Positions 9,787-17,017 of a stretch of 55,020 nucleotides of DNA are shown here, in pieces (position 1 is the stretch's first letter; the number at the start of each line of letters is the position of its first letter). Source of the DNA: Akkermansiaceae bacterium UBA1315 (lineage in GTDB: Bacteria > Verrucomicrobiota > Verrucomicrobiia > Verrucomicrobiales > Akkermansiaceae); assembly GCA_002307065.1 (NCBI GenBank), contig DBTN01000004.1, positions 35,061 through 90,080 of the forward strand, given 5' to 3'. Below the pieces are notes generated by a model, which worked only from the letters and a program-made list of their open reading frames with translations, did not search any database and was not told the DNA's origin. The position numbers were made by a program, and so were the translations under genes.

Positions 9787-10251
9787 TCAGGCCAGTCGGT
9801 TTTTGAGGTCGTCCGACCAAAGTGCGGCGACGATTTTTTCCTGAGCCGTTTCCATGATTTTCCGCTCTTCGGGGTCTGCGTCTTCGTGGCCGGCGAGGTG
9901 GAGTAAGCCATGGACGAGATACCGCAGAAGCTCGCGGCAAACCGGTTCGCCATATTCATCCGACTGACGTTGAGCGACTTCGACGCCGATGACGATTTCT
10001 CCGTGGTGAAACGTGATGACGTCGGTCGGGCCCTCGATGTCCATGAAATCGCGGTGGACTTGATCGCTCGTGGAATCATCGACCAGTGCGACTTCCAGTG
10101 TCGCCAAATGGGAGAGGGGGGAATCGTCTTGTGCGGCGTGGGCGAGTGCGAGATCGGCCGCTGGATGGGCGATTTCTTCGAATGCCGTGAGCCAGGATTC
10201 CGGGATTTCGACGACGTGTTGGTGGTTTCCGACGATGACTTCGATCGACAT
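9787..10251 (-). CDS. ybeY: Endoribonuclease YbeY (rRNA maturation factor)
   Basis: YbeY is a metal-dependent RNase involved in 16S rRNA 3'-end maturation and ribosome quality control. The 154-residue protein has the usual length. The metal-binding signature is HGLLHLAGHED at residues 114-124. The first two histidines (H114, H118) are present, while the canonical third histidine position is D124, with an extra H122; Asp at this place is also seen in other YbeY proteins, so activity is not excluded. It lies 28 bp downstream of the membrane HD phosphohydrolase gene in the same direction. That pairing is common in bacteria, often together with phoH, which is not seen here. Confidence 0.93.
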   Translation of the reverse strand: MSIEVIVGNHQHVVEIPESWLTAFEEIAHPAADLALAHAAQDDSPLSHLATLEVALVDDSTSDQVHRDFMDIEGPTDVITFHHGEIVIGVEVAQRQSDEYGEPVCRELLRYLVHGLLHLAGHEDADPEERKIMETAQEKIVAALWSDDLKNRLA

Positions 10252-10279
10252 ACGTTTGGTTTTTCGGGACGGAAACCGG

Positions 10280-11968
10280 TCAAACGCCTTCCGGCACCCG
10301 GACGACTGTTCGGCCGCCTTTGGTTGCGTCCGGTTCGACGGGTGGTGGGACGACGGTGAGGCGTACGGTTTCGGCGCGTTTGGTGCCGCCGGACGGTCTT
10401 TCGTCGTCTTTTGGATAATCGATCCGGCTGTGCATCATGCTGCGCAACGTGCTGGAAAAACTTTCTTTCACTGCGGCGAGCTCCTTGATGGTGAGCGGGC
10501 AGTCGTCAAGTTGGCCATCGTTGATCTTGGCTCGGATCAGGTCTTCGACCAAGGCGCGGATTTTTGCGGGAGTGGGTTTGCGCAGGCTGCGGGAGGCGCT
10601 TTCGACGGTGTCGGCCAGGGAAATGATGCCGCTTTCCCGGGTGCTCGGACGTGGGCCGGGATAACGGAAACTTTTCTCTTCGACCTGCGGAAGATCTTCG
10701 GGATTTTCGAGGCCACGTCCGACTTTTTCGAGCTCCGTGCGTTTCTGTTCCTGGGCTTTTCGGTAGAAGAAAATGACCAAGGAATCGCCGTGATGTTCTT
10801 GAATCACATCGATGATTCGCGGGTTGAGTTTGTGTTTCACCGCGAGGTCGACGCCGTCTTTTACGTGGGCGATGATGACCAGGGCGCTCATGGTCGGGGT
10901 CAACGCGTCATGGGGGTTTTCCGCGCCATCGTGTTGGTTTTCGATGAAATAGATCGGTTTTTTGAGTTTGCCGACGTCGTGGAAATACGAACAAACGCGA
11001 CACATCGGGGCATTGGCGCCGATTTTTTCCGCAGCGGCCTCCGCCAGTGAGGCGACGATCAGGCTGTGATGAAACGTGCCCGGTGCCTCCAACTGCATGC
11101 GACGGAGGAGTTTGTGATTTAAATCGCTCAGCTCCAGCCAACTGATGTCCGTGGTGAGTCGGAAAACTCCTTCGAAAAACGGCAACAATCCGCTGATGAG
11201 CAGCGCCGTGAGAAGAGCGGTCCCAAATGCCGCGGCGCTGCCTTGTCCAAGAAACTGCAAATGATCGACCGCCTGAGGGCCGAAACAGGAAGTCACGTCG
11301 AGCCGGCCGAGAATCAGGGCCAGACCAAAAGTCACGGCTCCCACGTAGAGACCGGCACGGAGGAGTTGGACGCGTTTGCGGATTTGATTGGTGAGCATCA
11401 CCGCCGTCAGCCCGGCGACGAGACTTAGGATCAAATAGGCCAGAACGTCGGACCGCGGAACGAGCAGGCAGCCGATCAAACTGACGTAAACGGTGGAAAA
11501 GGACCCGACCGAGCGGCCGAGTAGGACCCCATGAAGCATCGGGGCGAGGGCGAAGGGAACGAAAAGAAACCGGAATGCTTCCGAAATGGTGTCCAGATGG
11601 GTCAGTGACATCAACAGGCTGACGATCACCAAGTGACCAATCAAACCGCCGAGCACCAGGATGACCCGGCTGTTTCGCTGACAGGAAGATTGGAGATTCA
11701 CATGAAACATTGCGATCGCGGTGCAGGCGATCACGAATCCATAAGCTCCACCTTTGAAAGGATCGACGGCATAGGTCGCGTCTTCCGAAGCCTTGAGAAC
11801 CAGCAAGGCGCTAGTGACGGCGAAGGTCGCATAGAGCGCGACTTTGACGGAAAGGCTGTCCTCCAAGGCCTGAACCAAGGGGTTTTCGCAATGAATGCGG
11901 CGTTTCTTTCCTGACGAGAGGCCTTGCCGGGCCAACCGCCAACGTTTAATGGCATCCACAAATCCCAC
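10280..11968 (-). CDS. 7TM HD-domain phosphohydrolase (PgpH-like, probable c-di-AMP phosphodiesterase)
   Basis: This 562-residue protein has an N-terminal block of about seven hydrophobic helices (roughly residues 40-270) followed by a cytoplasmic HD domain. The metal-binding HD pair is H330-D331 in SYFHDVGKLKKP, preceded by the FHHS motif and followed by an EHHGD motif. In characterised PgpH proteins this HD domain hydrolyses cyclic di-AMP. The large extracellular 7TMR-HDED domain that normally precedes the membrane helices is absent: the protein begins with about 40 charged residues and then the first helix. The tail after residue 500 is rich in Pro, Arg and Lys and looks disordered. The neighbour ybeY fits the classic context. 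No diadenylate cyclase gene is in the window, so the substrate is inferred. Confidence 0.87.
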   Translation of the reverse strand: MGFVDAIKRWRLARQGLSSGKKRRIHCENPLVQALEDSLSVKVALYATFAVTSALLVLKASEDATYAVDPFKGGAYGFVIACTAIAMFHVNLQSSCQRNSRVILVLGGLIGHLVIVSLLMSLTHLDTISEAFRFLFVPFALAPMLHGVLLGRSVGSFSTVYVSLIGCLLVPRSDVLAYLILSLVAGLTAVMLTNQIRKRVQLLRAGLYVGAVTFGLALILGRLDVTSCFGPQAVDHLQFLGQGSAAAFGTALLTALLISGLLPFFEGVFRLTTDISWLELSDLNHKLLRRMQLEAPGTFHHSLIVASLAEAAAEKIGANAPMCRVCSYFHDVGKLKKPIYFIENQHDGAENPHDALTPTMSALVIIAHVKDGVDLAVKHKLNPRIIDVIQEHHGDSLVIFFYRKAQEQKRTELEKVGRGLENPEDLPQVEEKSFRYPGPRPSTRESGIISLADTVESASRSLRKPTPAKIRALVEDLIRAKINDGQLDDCPLTIKELAAVKESFSSTLRSMMHSRIDYPKDDERPSGGTKRAETVRLTVVPPPVEPDATKGGRTVVRVPEGV

Positions 11969-12083
11969 GGCAGTCTCAGATCGGTTTTTTGGTAGCGGGA
12001 CCTGCAGTGGCAGGCCTCGTGGCGAGCAAGCTAGCCGATTTCACTGAGCAATGCAATCCACAAATCGAATCGTGGATTTGCGC

Positions 12084-12115
12084 AAAAAACCCCTCCCCGG
12101 AAATCCGGAGAGGGG
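12084..12115 (-). terminator. Intrinsic terminator of the coiled-coil lipoprotein gene
   Basis: Read on the minus strand, a hairpin with arms CCCCTC-CCGG and their complements (one internal mismatch) is followed directly by six T residues (the A-run at 12084-12089 on the plus strand). It sits 30 bp after the lipoprotein stop codon. Confidence 0.85.
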
Positions 12116-12144
12116 TGAACGGTTCGGGTTAAAACCGGTTCAGA

Positions 12145-12486
12145 TTATTTTTGCTCACGAAGTTCGTCAGCCTTGTCCTCGATGGCGTCAGCTTGTTTTT
12201 CGGTCGCTTCGCGGGCGGCGTCAGCAGCTTCTTCGGTCCGGTCTGCAGCGGATTCAGCGGTAGGAGCAGGAAGGGGAGCTTCGTCGCGAATCATGTCTGC
12301 TTTATCTTCAGCCTTGTCTGCAGAAGCTTCGCCTTGTTTGCGAACGGTGTCGGCATGATCTTCCATGTTGTCAGCTTTTTGCTCGATCGTGGCTTCACGA
12401 GCTTCTTCCTGCTTTGAGTCGCAAGAAGTGAAAAGAAAGGCGAGGGCGGATGCGCCGATGAGGGTTGTGATGGATTTAGCTTTCAT
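12145..12486 (-). CDS. Small coiled-coil lipoprotein
   Basis: This 113-residue protein has a signal peptide of about 21 residues ending in the lipobox LFTSC, with the acylated cysteine at residue 22. The mature part is almost entirely helical and built of degenerate repeats containing KAD and ED-AD units, very rich in Ala, Glu, Asp and Lys and without aromatic residues. This suggests a surface or periplasmic coiled coil tethered to a membrane, broadly like Lpp or stress-associated alanine-rich helices, though no family was recognised. It is a single-gene unit with its own terminator. A palindrome at 12580-12600 lies about 95 bp upstream of the start and may be an operator. Confidence 0.85.
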   Translation of the reverse strand: MKAKSITTLIGASALAFLFTSCDSKQEEAREATIEQKADNMEDHADTVRKQGEASADKAEDKADMIRDEAPLPAPTAESAADRTEEAADAAREATEKQADAIEDKADELREQK

Positions 12487-12579
12487 AATTTCGGTAGGTT
12501 ATCCGGTTTGTCCGGTGATCCCTCTTCTATCGCAAAATTCATGCCACGAGTTTTTTCAATGAGTTATGACGATCCGCTT

Positions 12580-12600
12580 CACATTGCAGTGCGCAATGTG
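12580..12600. promoter_or_regulatory. Operator-like palindrome upstream of the lipoprotein gene
   Basis: There is a perfect 8-bp inverted repeat, CACATTGC-N5-GCAATGTG, in the 241-bp gap between the lipoprotein gene and the unknown gene at 12728. A second, looser pair (GTGCG...CGCAC) follows directly to the right. The size and symmetry fit a dimeric repressor site. The regulator is not known. Confidence 0.45.
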
Positions 12601-12727
12601 CGTGTGTCGAATGCATTACGCACGATTTTAGCCTTCCGTTGAGGAAGACTTTGCCCGTGCGAATGGCCGATTCACCGAAGAACCCAGGAAAACCGGATAA
12701 GTTCTTATCTGGGGGATCCTCCTTCGG

Positions 12728-13402
12728 TCAGTCGCCGAGGAAAACATACTCCTCCGCCATCCGGTTGAGCGAACGTCTTGCGTCCGGCAGCGCTTCGGAA
12801 AGCGCTCCCAGCAGATGGCGCGGCGCGTTTTTCGGGGCTTCCGGATTATCCGCCGCGCTGCGGAAGGCTTGGCGTGCAAACGATTCATAAAAGCCGATGT
12901 CTGGAGCGCCGAAGCGTTCGTTGCGTTTTTTCAGAAACGCCGGATACAAACCGGTCAGGATGAGAAACTGATTTCCTGCGGCGACTTGGAGGTGAAAACG
13001 CATGCGGCCGTGAGCTGAGGAAATGATGGCGATGAAATCGGACGTGTGGGTGTAGCCTCCGGCCAAATTTTGCAGCGGATCGCCCGCATCCATCGCCAAT
13101 TTCTTCGCCATGACGCCGGAAACGTAGTCGGCCAAGTCCGGATCGTTGAGATTGGCTTGGAGGAATGCGTGGCGGACGAGGACGTAGAAATAGAAAGCGG
13201 GAGAAATTTGCAGGGCGGAGGGTGATTCGAGCAATCCGCGGAGCACTTCTTTAAGATCCAGCATTTCGCGGAGCGCTTCCGGATCGTCCCAAAGTTTCGC
13301 CAAATGGGAGCGCTGGTCGCCACGAGCGAGGACGGCGGTGATGAAGTCAAAATCTGCACCGGTAAAGCGGTCGCGGCTCGATGGTATCCAATGACCCAGC
13401 AT
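12728..13402 (-). CDS. Conserved-looking protein of unknown function
   Basis: This 224-residue protein is apparently cytoplasmic: no signal peptide and no long hydrophobic segment is visible. It is predicted to be largely helical, with stretches such as AFYFYVLVRHAFLQ (around residues 70-83) and a C-terminal region containing GFYESFARQAF. I vaguely recall similar proteins annotated as hypothetical in other phyla but cannot name a domain. It is encoded alone on the minus strand; the region upstream of its start (13403-13580) separates it from the divergent rlpA. ATG 13402 is chosen as the most upstream plausible start. It is probably a real gene, given its codon usage and lack of competing frames. 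Confidence 0.7.
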   Translation of the reverse strand: MLGHWIPSSRDRFTGADFDFITAVLARGDQRSHLAKLWDDPEALREMLDLKEVLRGLLESPSALQISPAFYFYVLVRHAFLQANLNDPDLADYVSGVMAKKLAMDAGDPLQNLAGGYTHTSDFIAIISSAHGRMRFHLQVAAGNQFLILTGLYPAFLKKRNERFGAPDIGFYESFARQAFRSAADNPEAPKNAPRHLLGALSEALPDARRSLNRMAEEYVFLGD

Positions 13403-13580
13403 GTCCGACTAAATAGCAAAGGGCGGGCCGAAATTTGGAAAAAATAAAAGAGATTTTTTGGAGGAACCGTTCTTACGCCCGTGTTTCGAGCGATTTAGGG
13501 CAATCCGGTGCAGGGGTGTTTTGTCTTGCCCCGAGGCATTCGCGAGGCTATTGGGGCTGCCCCCCAAGCGGGAGAACCTT

Positions 13581-14033
13581 ATGACCAACATGACCCGGAA
13601 ACTCAAATCCGTGGCTCTGGCAATCGCCGGTGTCCTCCTTATTCCAAGTTGCGCGACGACCACGAACGCCAAGTCCAAACCGACCGCCTCGACGCTCGAA
13701 ATGGCCGAGGCAAAATCCGTACAACATGGAAAAGCCTCATGGTATTCGATCCGCACCAATCGCGGAACCAAGACCGCCAGTGGCCAACGTCTGTCGGACG
13801 GAGGTGCCACTGCCGCTCATAAAACGCTGCCCATGGGCACCAAAGTCCGGGTGACGAATCTGGCCAACGGCAAAGCCGAAGTCGTGACGATCAATGACCG
13901 CGGCCCCTTCATCCGTGGCCGGGTGATCGACGTGACCGTCGGCGTCGCAAAACGTCTCGATTTCTTCAAACGTGGAGTGGTGCCGGTCAAAGTCGAGGTT
14001 TTGGAAAAACCGAAACCGCAGGGAAAACGCTGA
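13581..14033 (+). CDS. rlpA: RlpA-like septal-ring lipoprotein (double-psi beta-barrel)
   Basis: RlpA proteins are outer-membrane lipoproteins; in Pseudomonas RlpA is a lytic transglycosylase acting on glycan strands lacking stem peptides. The 150-residue protein starts at ATG 13581, 7 bases after a GGGAGA ribosome-binding site. It has a lipoprotein signal peptide with lipobox LIPSC (around residue 24) and a double-psi beta-barrel from about residue 48 to 143. GKASWYS opens the domain, TASG and the strongly conserved NDRGPF follow, and the usual RIID element appears as RVIDVT. There is no C-terminal SPOR domain, so targeting to denuded glycan would need another route. It is convergent with the HIT gene, with 6 bp between the stops. 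Confidence 0.9.
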   Translation: MTNMTRKLKSVALAIAGVLLIPSCATTTNAKSKPTASTLEMAEAKSVQHGKASWYSIRTNRGTKTASGQRLSDGGATAAHKTLPMGTKVRVTNLANGKAEVVTINDRGPFIRGRVIDVTVGVAKRLDFFKRGVVPVKVEVLEKPKPQGKR

Positions 14034-14039
14034 CGTTTT

Positions 14040-14387
14040 TTAGCCGGGTGGCCAGTCGAGTTTCCGGCCACCCAGAAGATGGACATGCAGGTGCGGGACG
14101 GCTTCGCCGCCGTCCGGACCGTTGTTGATGACGACGCGGAAACCGGTGTCGGCGATGTTTTCGCTGCGCGCGATTTTTCCGGCGACTAACAAAAGGTGGC
14201 CGAGAACTTCCTGATCCGTTTCCGTCGCCAGTCCGACGCGTGGGATCGGTTTTCTCGGGACGATCAAAATGTGAACCGGTGCCTGCGGCGAGATGTCCCG
14301 GAAGGCGACGCAGAGACCGTCTTCGTGGACAATGTTAGCGGGGATTTCTTTGGCGCAGATTTTTTCGAACAAGGTTTTCTCAGCCAT
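14040..14387 (-). CDS. HIT-family nucleotide hydrolase (HinT-like)
   Basis: This 115-residue protein has the histidine-triad motif HLHVHLLGG near the C-terminus, preceded by the usual INNGPDGGE stretch, and begins with the FEKICAKEIPA segment characteristic of the Hint branch. Hint enzymes hydrolyse purine nucleoside phosphoramidates such as aminoacyl-adenylates. Length and motif spacing are standard. It is a monocistronic gene, divergent from the small CPXCG gene and tail-to-tail with rlpA. Confidence 0.94.
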   Translation of the reverse strand: MAEKTLFEKICAKEIPANIVHEDGLCVAFRDISPQAPVHILIVPRKPIPRVGLATETDQEVLGHLLLVAGKIARSENIADTGFRVVINNGPDGGEAVPHLHVHLLGGRKLDWPPG

Positions 14388-14494
14388 GGAAGGAGAGATG
14401 ACGGAGAGTTCAGGTCACGTCAACGTTGGGGTCAGCAGGCTTGGCAATTGAATAAAGAGATGGACCGGAGAGTGGCCGTCTTTATGGTTTTTTC

Positions 14495-14665
14495 ATGGAT
14501 TTGGCCGAAGTGACTTGCCCGACATGTTTCGAGACTTTCGAAGTCGCCCTGCCGCATCCCGACGAAATGCCAACGGAAGTGGACTATGATTGCGAGATTT
14601 GCTGTCGGCCAATGGTGATCGTTTTTGATGAAGAGGAAACGTACGCTCGGGGATTGGGCGATTGA
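14495..14665 (+). CDS. CPXCG-motif cysteine-rich mini-protein
   Basis: This 56-residue protein has two Cys pairs, CPTC (residues 8-11) and CEICC (33-37), separated by an acidic loop, followed by the RPMVIVF strand. This is the layout of the CPXCG family of small presumptive zinc-binding proteins. It starts at ATG 14495, 107 bp from the divergent HIT gene. The function is unknown. The size, cysteine spacing and conserved RP segment make it a real gene although it is short. Confidence 0.8.
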   Translation: MDLAEVTCPTCFETFEVALPHPDEMPTEVDYDCEICCRPMVIVFDEEETYARGLGD

Positions 14666-14823
14666 TGCTTTTTTGACAACCGGCTCAGATGGTTATTTCC
14701 GAGGAACGAGCATAGGCAAGTTAGGCAATCGATTCGATCTCAGGCGCGAACTCGCCGATTCACCGCATTAAAAATTTCCCGGTTGTCGCGGGTGCGGCGA
14801 TCCGATATCCCTGTTTTCGTTAC

Positions 14824-14838
14824 TGAGAATCAATCTTA
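14824..14838. promoter_or_regulatory. Fur-box-like site before the first TonB receptor
   Basis: TGAGAATCAATCTTA matches 11 of the 14 defined positions of the 7-1-7 Fur consensus TGATAAT-N-ATTATCA. It lies 20 bp upstream of the receptor start and directly abuts a possible -10 element, AATAAT (14838-14843). Iron-dependent repression is inferred from sequence similarity and from the genes behind it. Confidence 0.55.
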
Positions 14839-14858
14839 ATAATGTCTTTGGTCCTGAC

Positions 14859-17009
14859 ATGAAAAACGTTTTTTCCCTTCTGCCGATCGCTTTAGCGGTC
14901 ACTTCGTCAATTTCGAGCGGTCAATCCAGTGTTGAAAAGCCGCAGAAAACTCCATCGGTTTCTGAGCAACTTCCTGAAATGGAGGTGACCGCAGACGCCG
15001 CGCGTGCCGCGTACACTGCGGCGGAATCTCCATCGTTGTTGAAACTGCCGGTTCCGCTTTTGGAGACACCGCAGACCGTCACGGTGGTCCCGAAAGAAGT
15101 GTTTCGCGATCAGGCGGCGAAAAATCTGAAAGACGTTTATCGGAATGTCAGCGGAGTTTTTGAATCGGGGAACACCCTGAATGCGCAGTCGGAAGTCCTG
15201 CCGGTGATTCGCGGATTTGAGGCGCCGTTTGTGTTCCGCAATGGCATGCGTGCGACGGAAGTGGGGACGGTGGATCTTTTTAACATCGAAAGTGCGGAAG
15301 TGATCAAAGGACCGGCGTCGATTCTTTTCGGCGGACTAGAACCGGGTGGGGTGCTCAACTACACCACTAAGCGGCCGCTGGCGGAGCGTTTTAACGAAAT
15401 CGTCCAGGAAGTCGGAAGTTGGAATCATTTTCGCACGACTTTGGATAGCACCGGTCCACTCGATTCAAAAGGTCGGGTGCTTTACCGGCTGAATATGGCA
15501 TATACCAATTCCGAATCGTTCCGGAATGATATGGATTTGGAACGGTTCGCGATCGCGCCTTCGTTGTTATGGAAGATTTCAGAAGATACGGAAATTGGAC
15601 TGGATGTCAGTTATACCAAAGAGAAGACACCTTATGATTCGGGAGTGCCGCTAGGTTTCGATAATGAGCCGCTAGTGCCAGTGGATACGTTTTTCGGAGA
15701 TCCGGATTTAGAAGGGCGGACGCTGGAGGATACCTTTGTCGGAGTAGATCTGAAACACCGGTTAAACGAGATTTTCAGCGTGCGGAGCCGGTTGCAATTT
15801 CACCGAGCGGAACCCAAAAATGAATCGCTGCGGAATCGCGGACTGACCGGTACGTCGGGAAATGAGATTCTTCGCCAGCGTTATCAAAACGAAGCGCGGG
15901 TGGACGACGAAATCCAGTGGGTCACGGATTTTACCGCCGAATTCACAACCGGTTTGGTGAAGCACGATGCACTTGTCGGACTCGATGTGATTCACCAAGA
16001 CTCGGAGTTTGACCGGTTTCGAATGAATAAAGCGAACGTGCCGGTCAGTTCGGATCCGGATGTGAATTTTGATCCTCCGGCAGACAGTGATCCTGTTCCT
16101 GATATCAAAAGTCAGCTCGATTGGACGGCGTTTTATTTCCAAGATCAGATGTCGATGCTCAAGGATCAGCGGCTGCACTTGCTGGTCGGCGCGAGATATG
16201 ACGATGTGAAACAAGATCAGAGCAGGCCGGTTAAGGAGGAGAGTGATGACGGTGCGCTGACGCTGCGCGGCGGGGTGCTTTACGAGGCAACGTCATGGAT
16301 GTCGCCGTATGTGAGCGTCAGTGAATCGTTCCGACCGCAACTCACGGACTCGATCGATAAAAGCGGCAATGTGCTCGATCCGACGGAGGGTATTCAATAT
16401 GAAGCCGGAGTTAAGTTGGATTTCTTTGATCAACGTCTCGTAACCACGTTGTCGGCTTATCAAATCGAGAAAGACAACGTCGCGGTATTCGACAATCAGT
16501 ATTATACCGACACGGGGCTTTCCACTTATTATCCCGGAGTGAAACAACGCTCACGCGGCATCGAGTTAGATATCGCGGGGCGGATCACCGATGAGCTGAG
16601 TATCATCGCGAACTATGCCTATACCGACACTGAGGTTTTGGAAAATCCGGAGGCCTTGGAGACCGAAGGGGATCGGTTGGGCGGTGTTCCGCTGCAGGCG
16701 TTGCGGGTCTGGTTAGCCTATGATTTCCCGGAGGAAAGTAAACTGAATGGGCTCGGATTCGGGGCGGGGGCGCGATTCGAAAGCGAGCGTACTGCGCAAT
16801 TCGCGGATGATGTGAAGCTGGATGAGTTTGTGGTTTTCGATGCGGGCATTTGGTATAGCGATGAACTGGCGAGCGGGCACGTTTGGCGCGCGCGCTTGAA
16901 TTTCCAAAACCTGACGGACGAAGAATATTACCCACGGGCCAGCACTCGGGATATCGCTCATCCGGGCAGTCCGTTCGGGGTGATTGCATCGGTCGGGATT
17001 GAGTTCTAA
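14859..17009 (+). CDS. TonB-dependent outer-membrane receptor (ferric-siderophore type)
   Basis: This 716-residue outer-membrane transporter has a signal peptide (about residues 1-21), a TonB-box-like segment (EMEVTADAA), a plug domain starting near LLETPQTVTVV and containing YRNVSGV and IKGPASILFG, and a 22-strand-type barrel ending in an aromatic residue (GIEF). The ETPQTV and GPASILFG signatures are typical of the FpvA/FhuA-like siderophore receptor branch. It is the first gene of a three-gene run with the G8 protein (8 bp apart) and a PepSY membrane protein. The Fur-like box upstream supports iron-regulated siderophore uptake; the actual ligand cannot be read from the sequence. Confidence 0.93.
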   Translation: MKNVFSLLPIALAVTSSISSGQSSVEKPQKTPSVSEQLPEMEVTADAARAAYTAAESPSLLKLPVPLLETPQTVTVVPKEVFRDQAAKNLKDVYRNVSGVFESGNTLNAQSEVLPVIRGFEAPFVFRNGMRATEVGTVDLFNIESAEVIKGPASILFGGLEPGGVLNYTTKRPLAERFNEIVQEVGSWNHFRTTLDSTGPLDSKGRVLYRLNMAYTNSESFRNDMDLERFAIAPSLLWKISEDTEIGLDVSYTKEKTPYDSGVPLGFDNEPLVPVDTFFGDPDLEGRTLEDTFVGVDLKHRLNEIFSVRSRLQFHRAEPKNESLRNRGLTGTSGNEILRQRYQNEARVDDEIQWVTDFTAEFTTGLVKHDALVGLDVIHQDSEFDRFRMNKANVPVSSDPDVNFDPPADSDPVPDIKSQLDWTAFYFQDQMSMLKDQRLHLLVGARYDDVKQDQSRPVKEESDDGALTLRGGVLYEATSWMSPYVSVSESFRPQLTDSIDKSGNVLDPTEGIQYEAGVKLDFFDQRLVTTLSAYQIEKDNVAVFDNQYYTDTGLSTYYPGVKQRSRGIELDIAGRITDELSIIANYAYTDTEVLENPEALETEGDRLGGVPLQALRVWLAYDFPEESKLNGLGFGAGARFESERTAQFADDVKLDEFVVFDAGIWYSDELASGHVWRARLNFQNLTDEEYYPRASTRDIAHPGSPFGVIASVGIEF

Positions 17010-17017
17010 AAAGAGGG

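Noticed and set aside
10070..11050. Open frame of 326 codons on the plus strand
   Set aside because: It lies antisense to the HD phosphohydrolase gene, whose motifs are clear; long antisense frames are common here because of codon composition.
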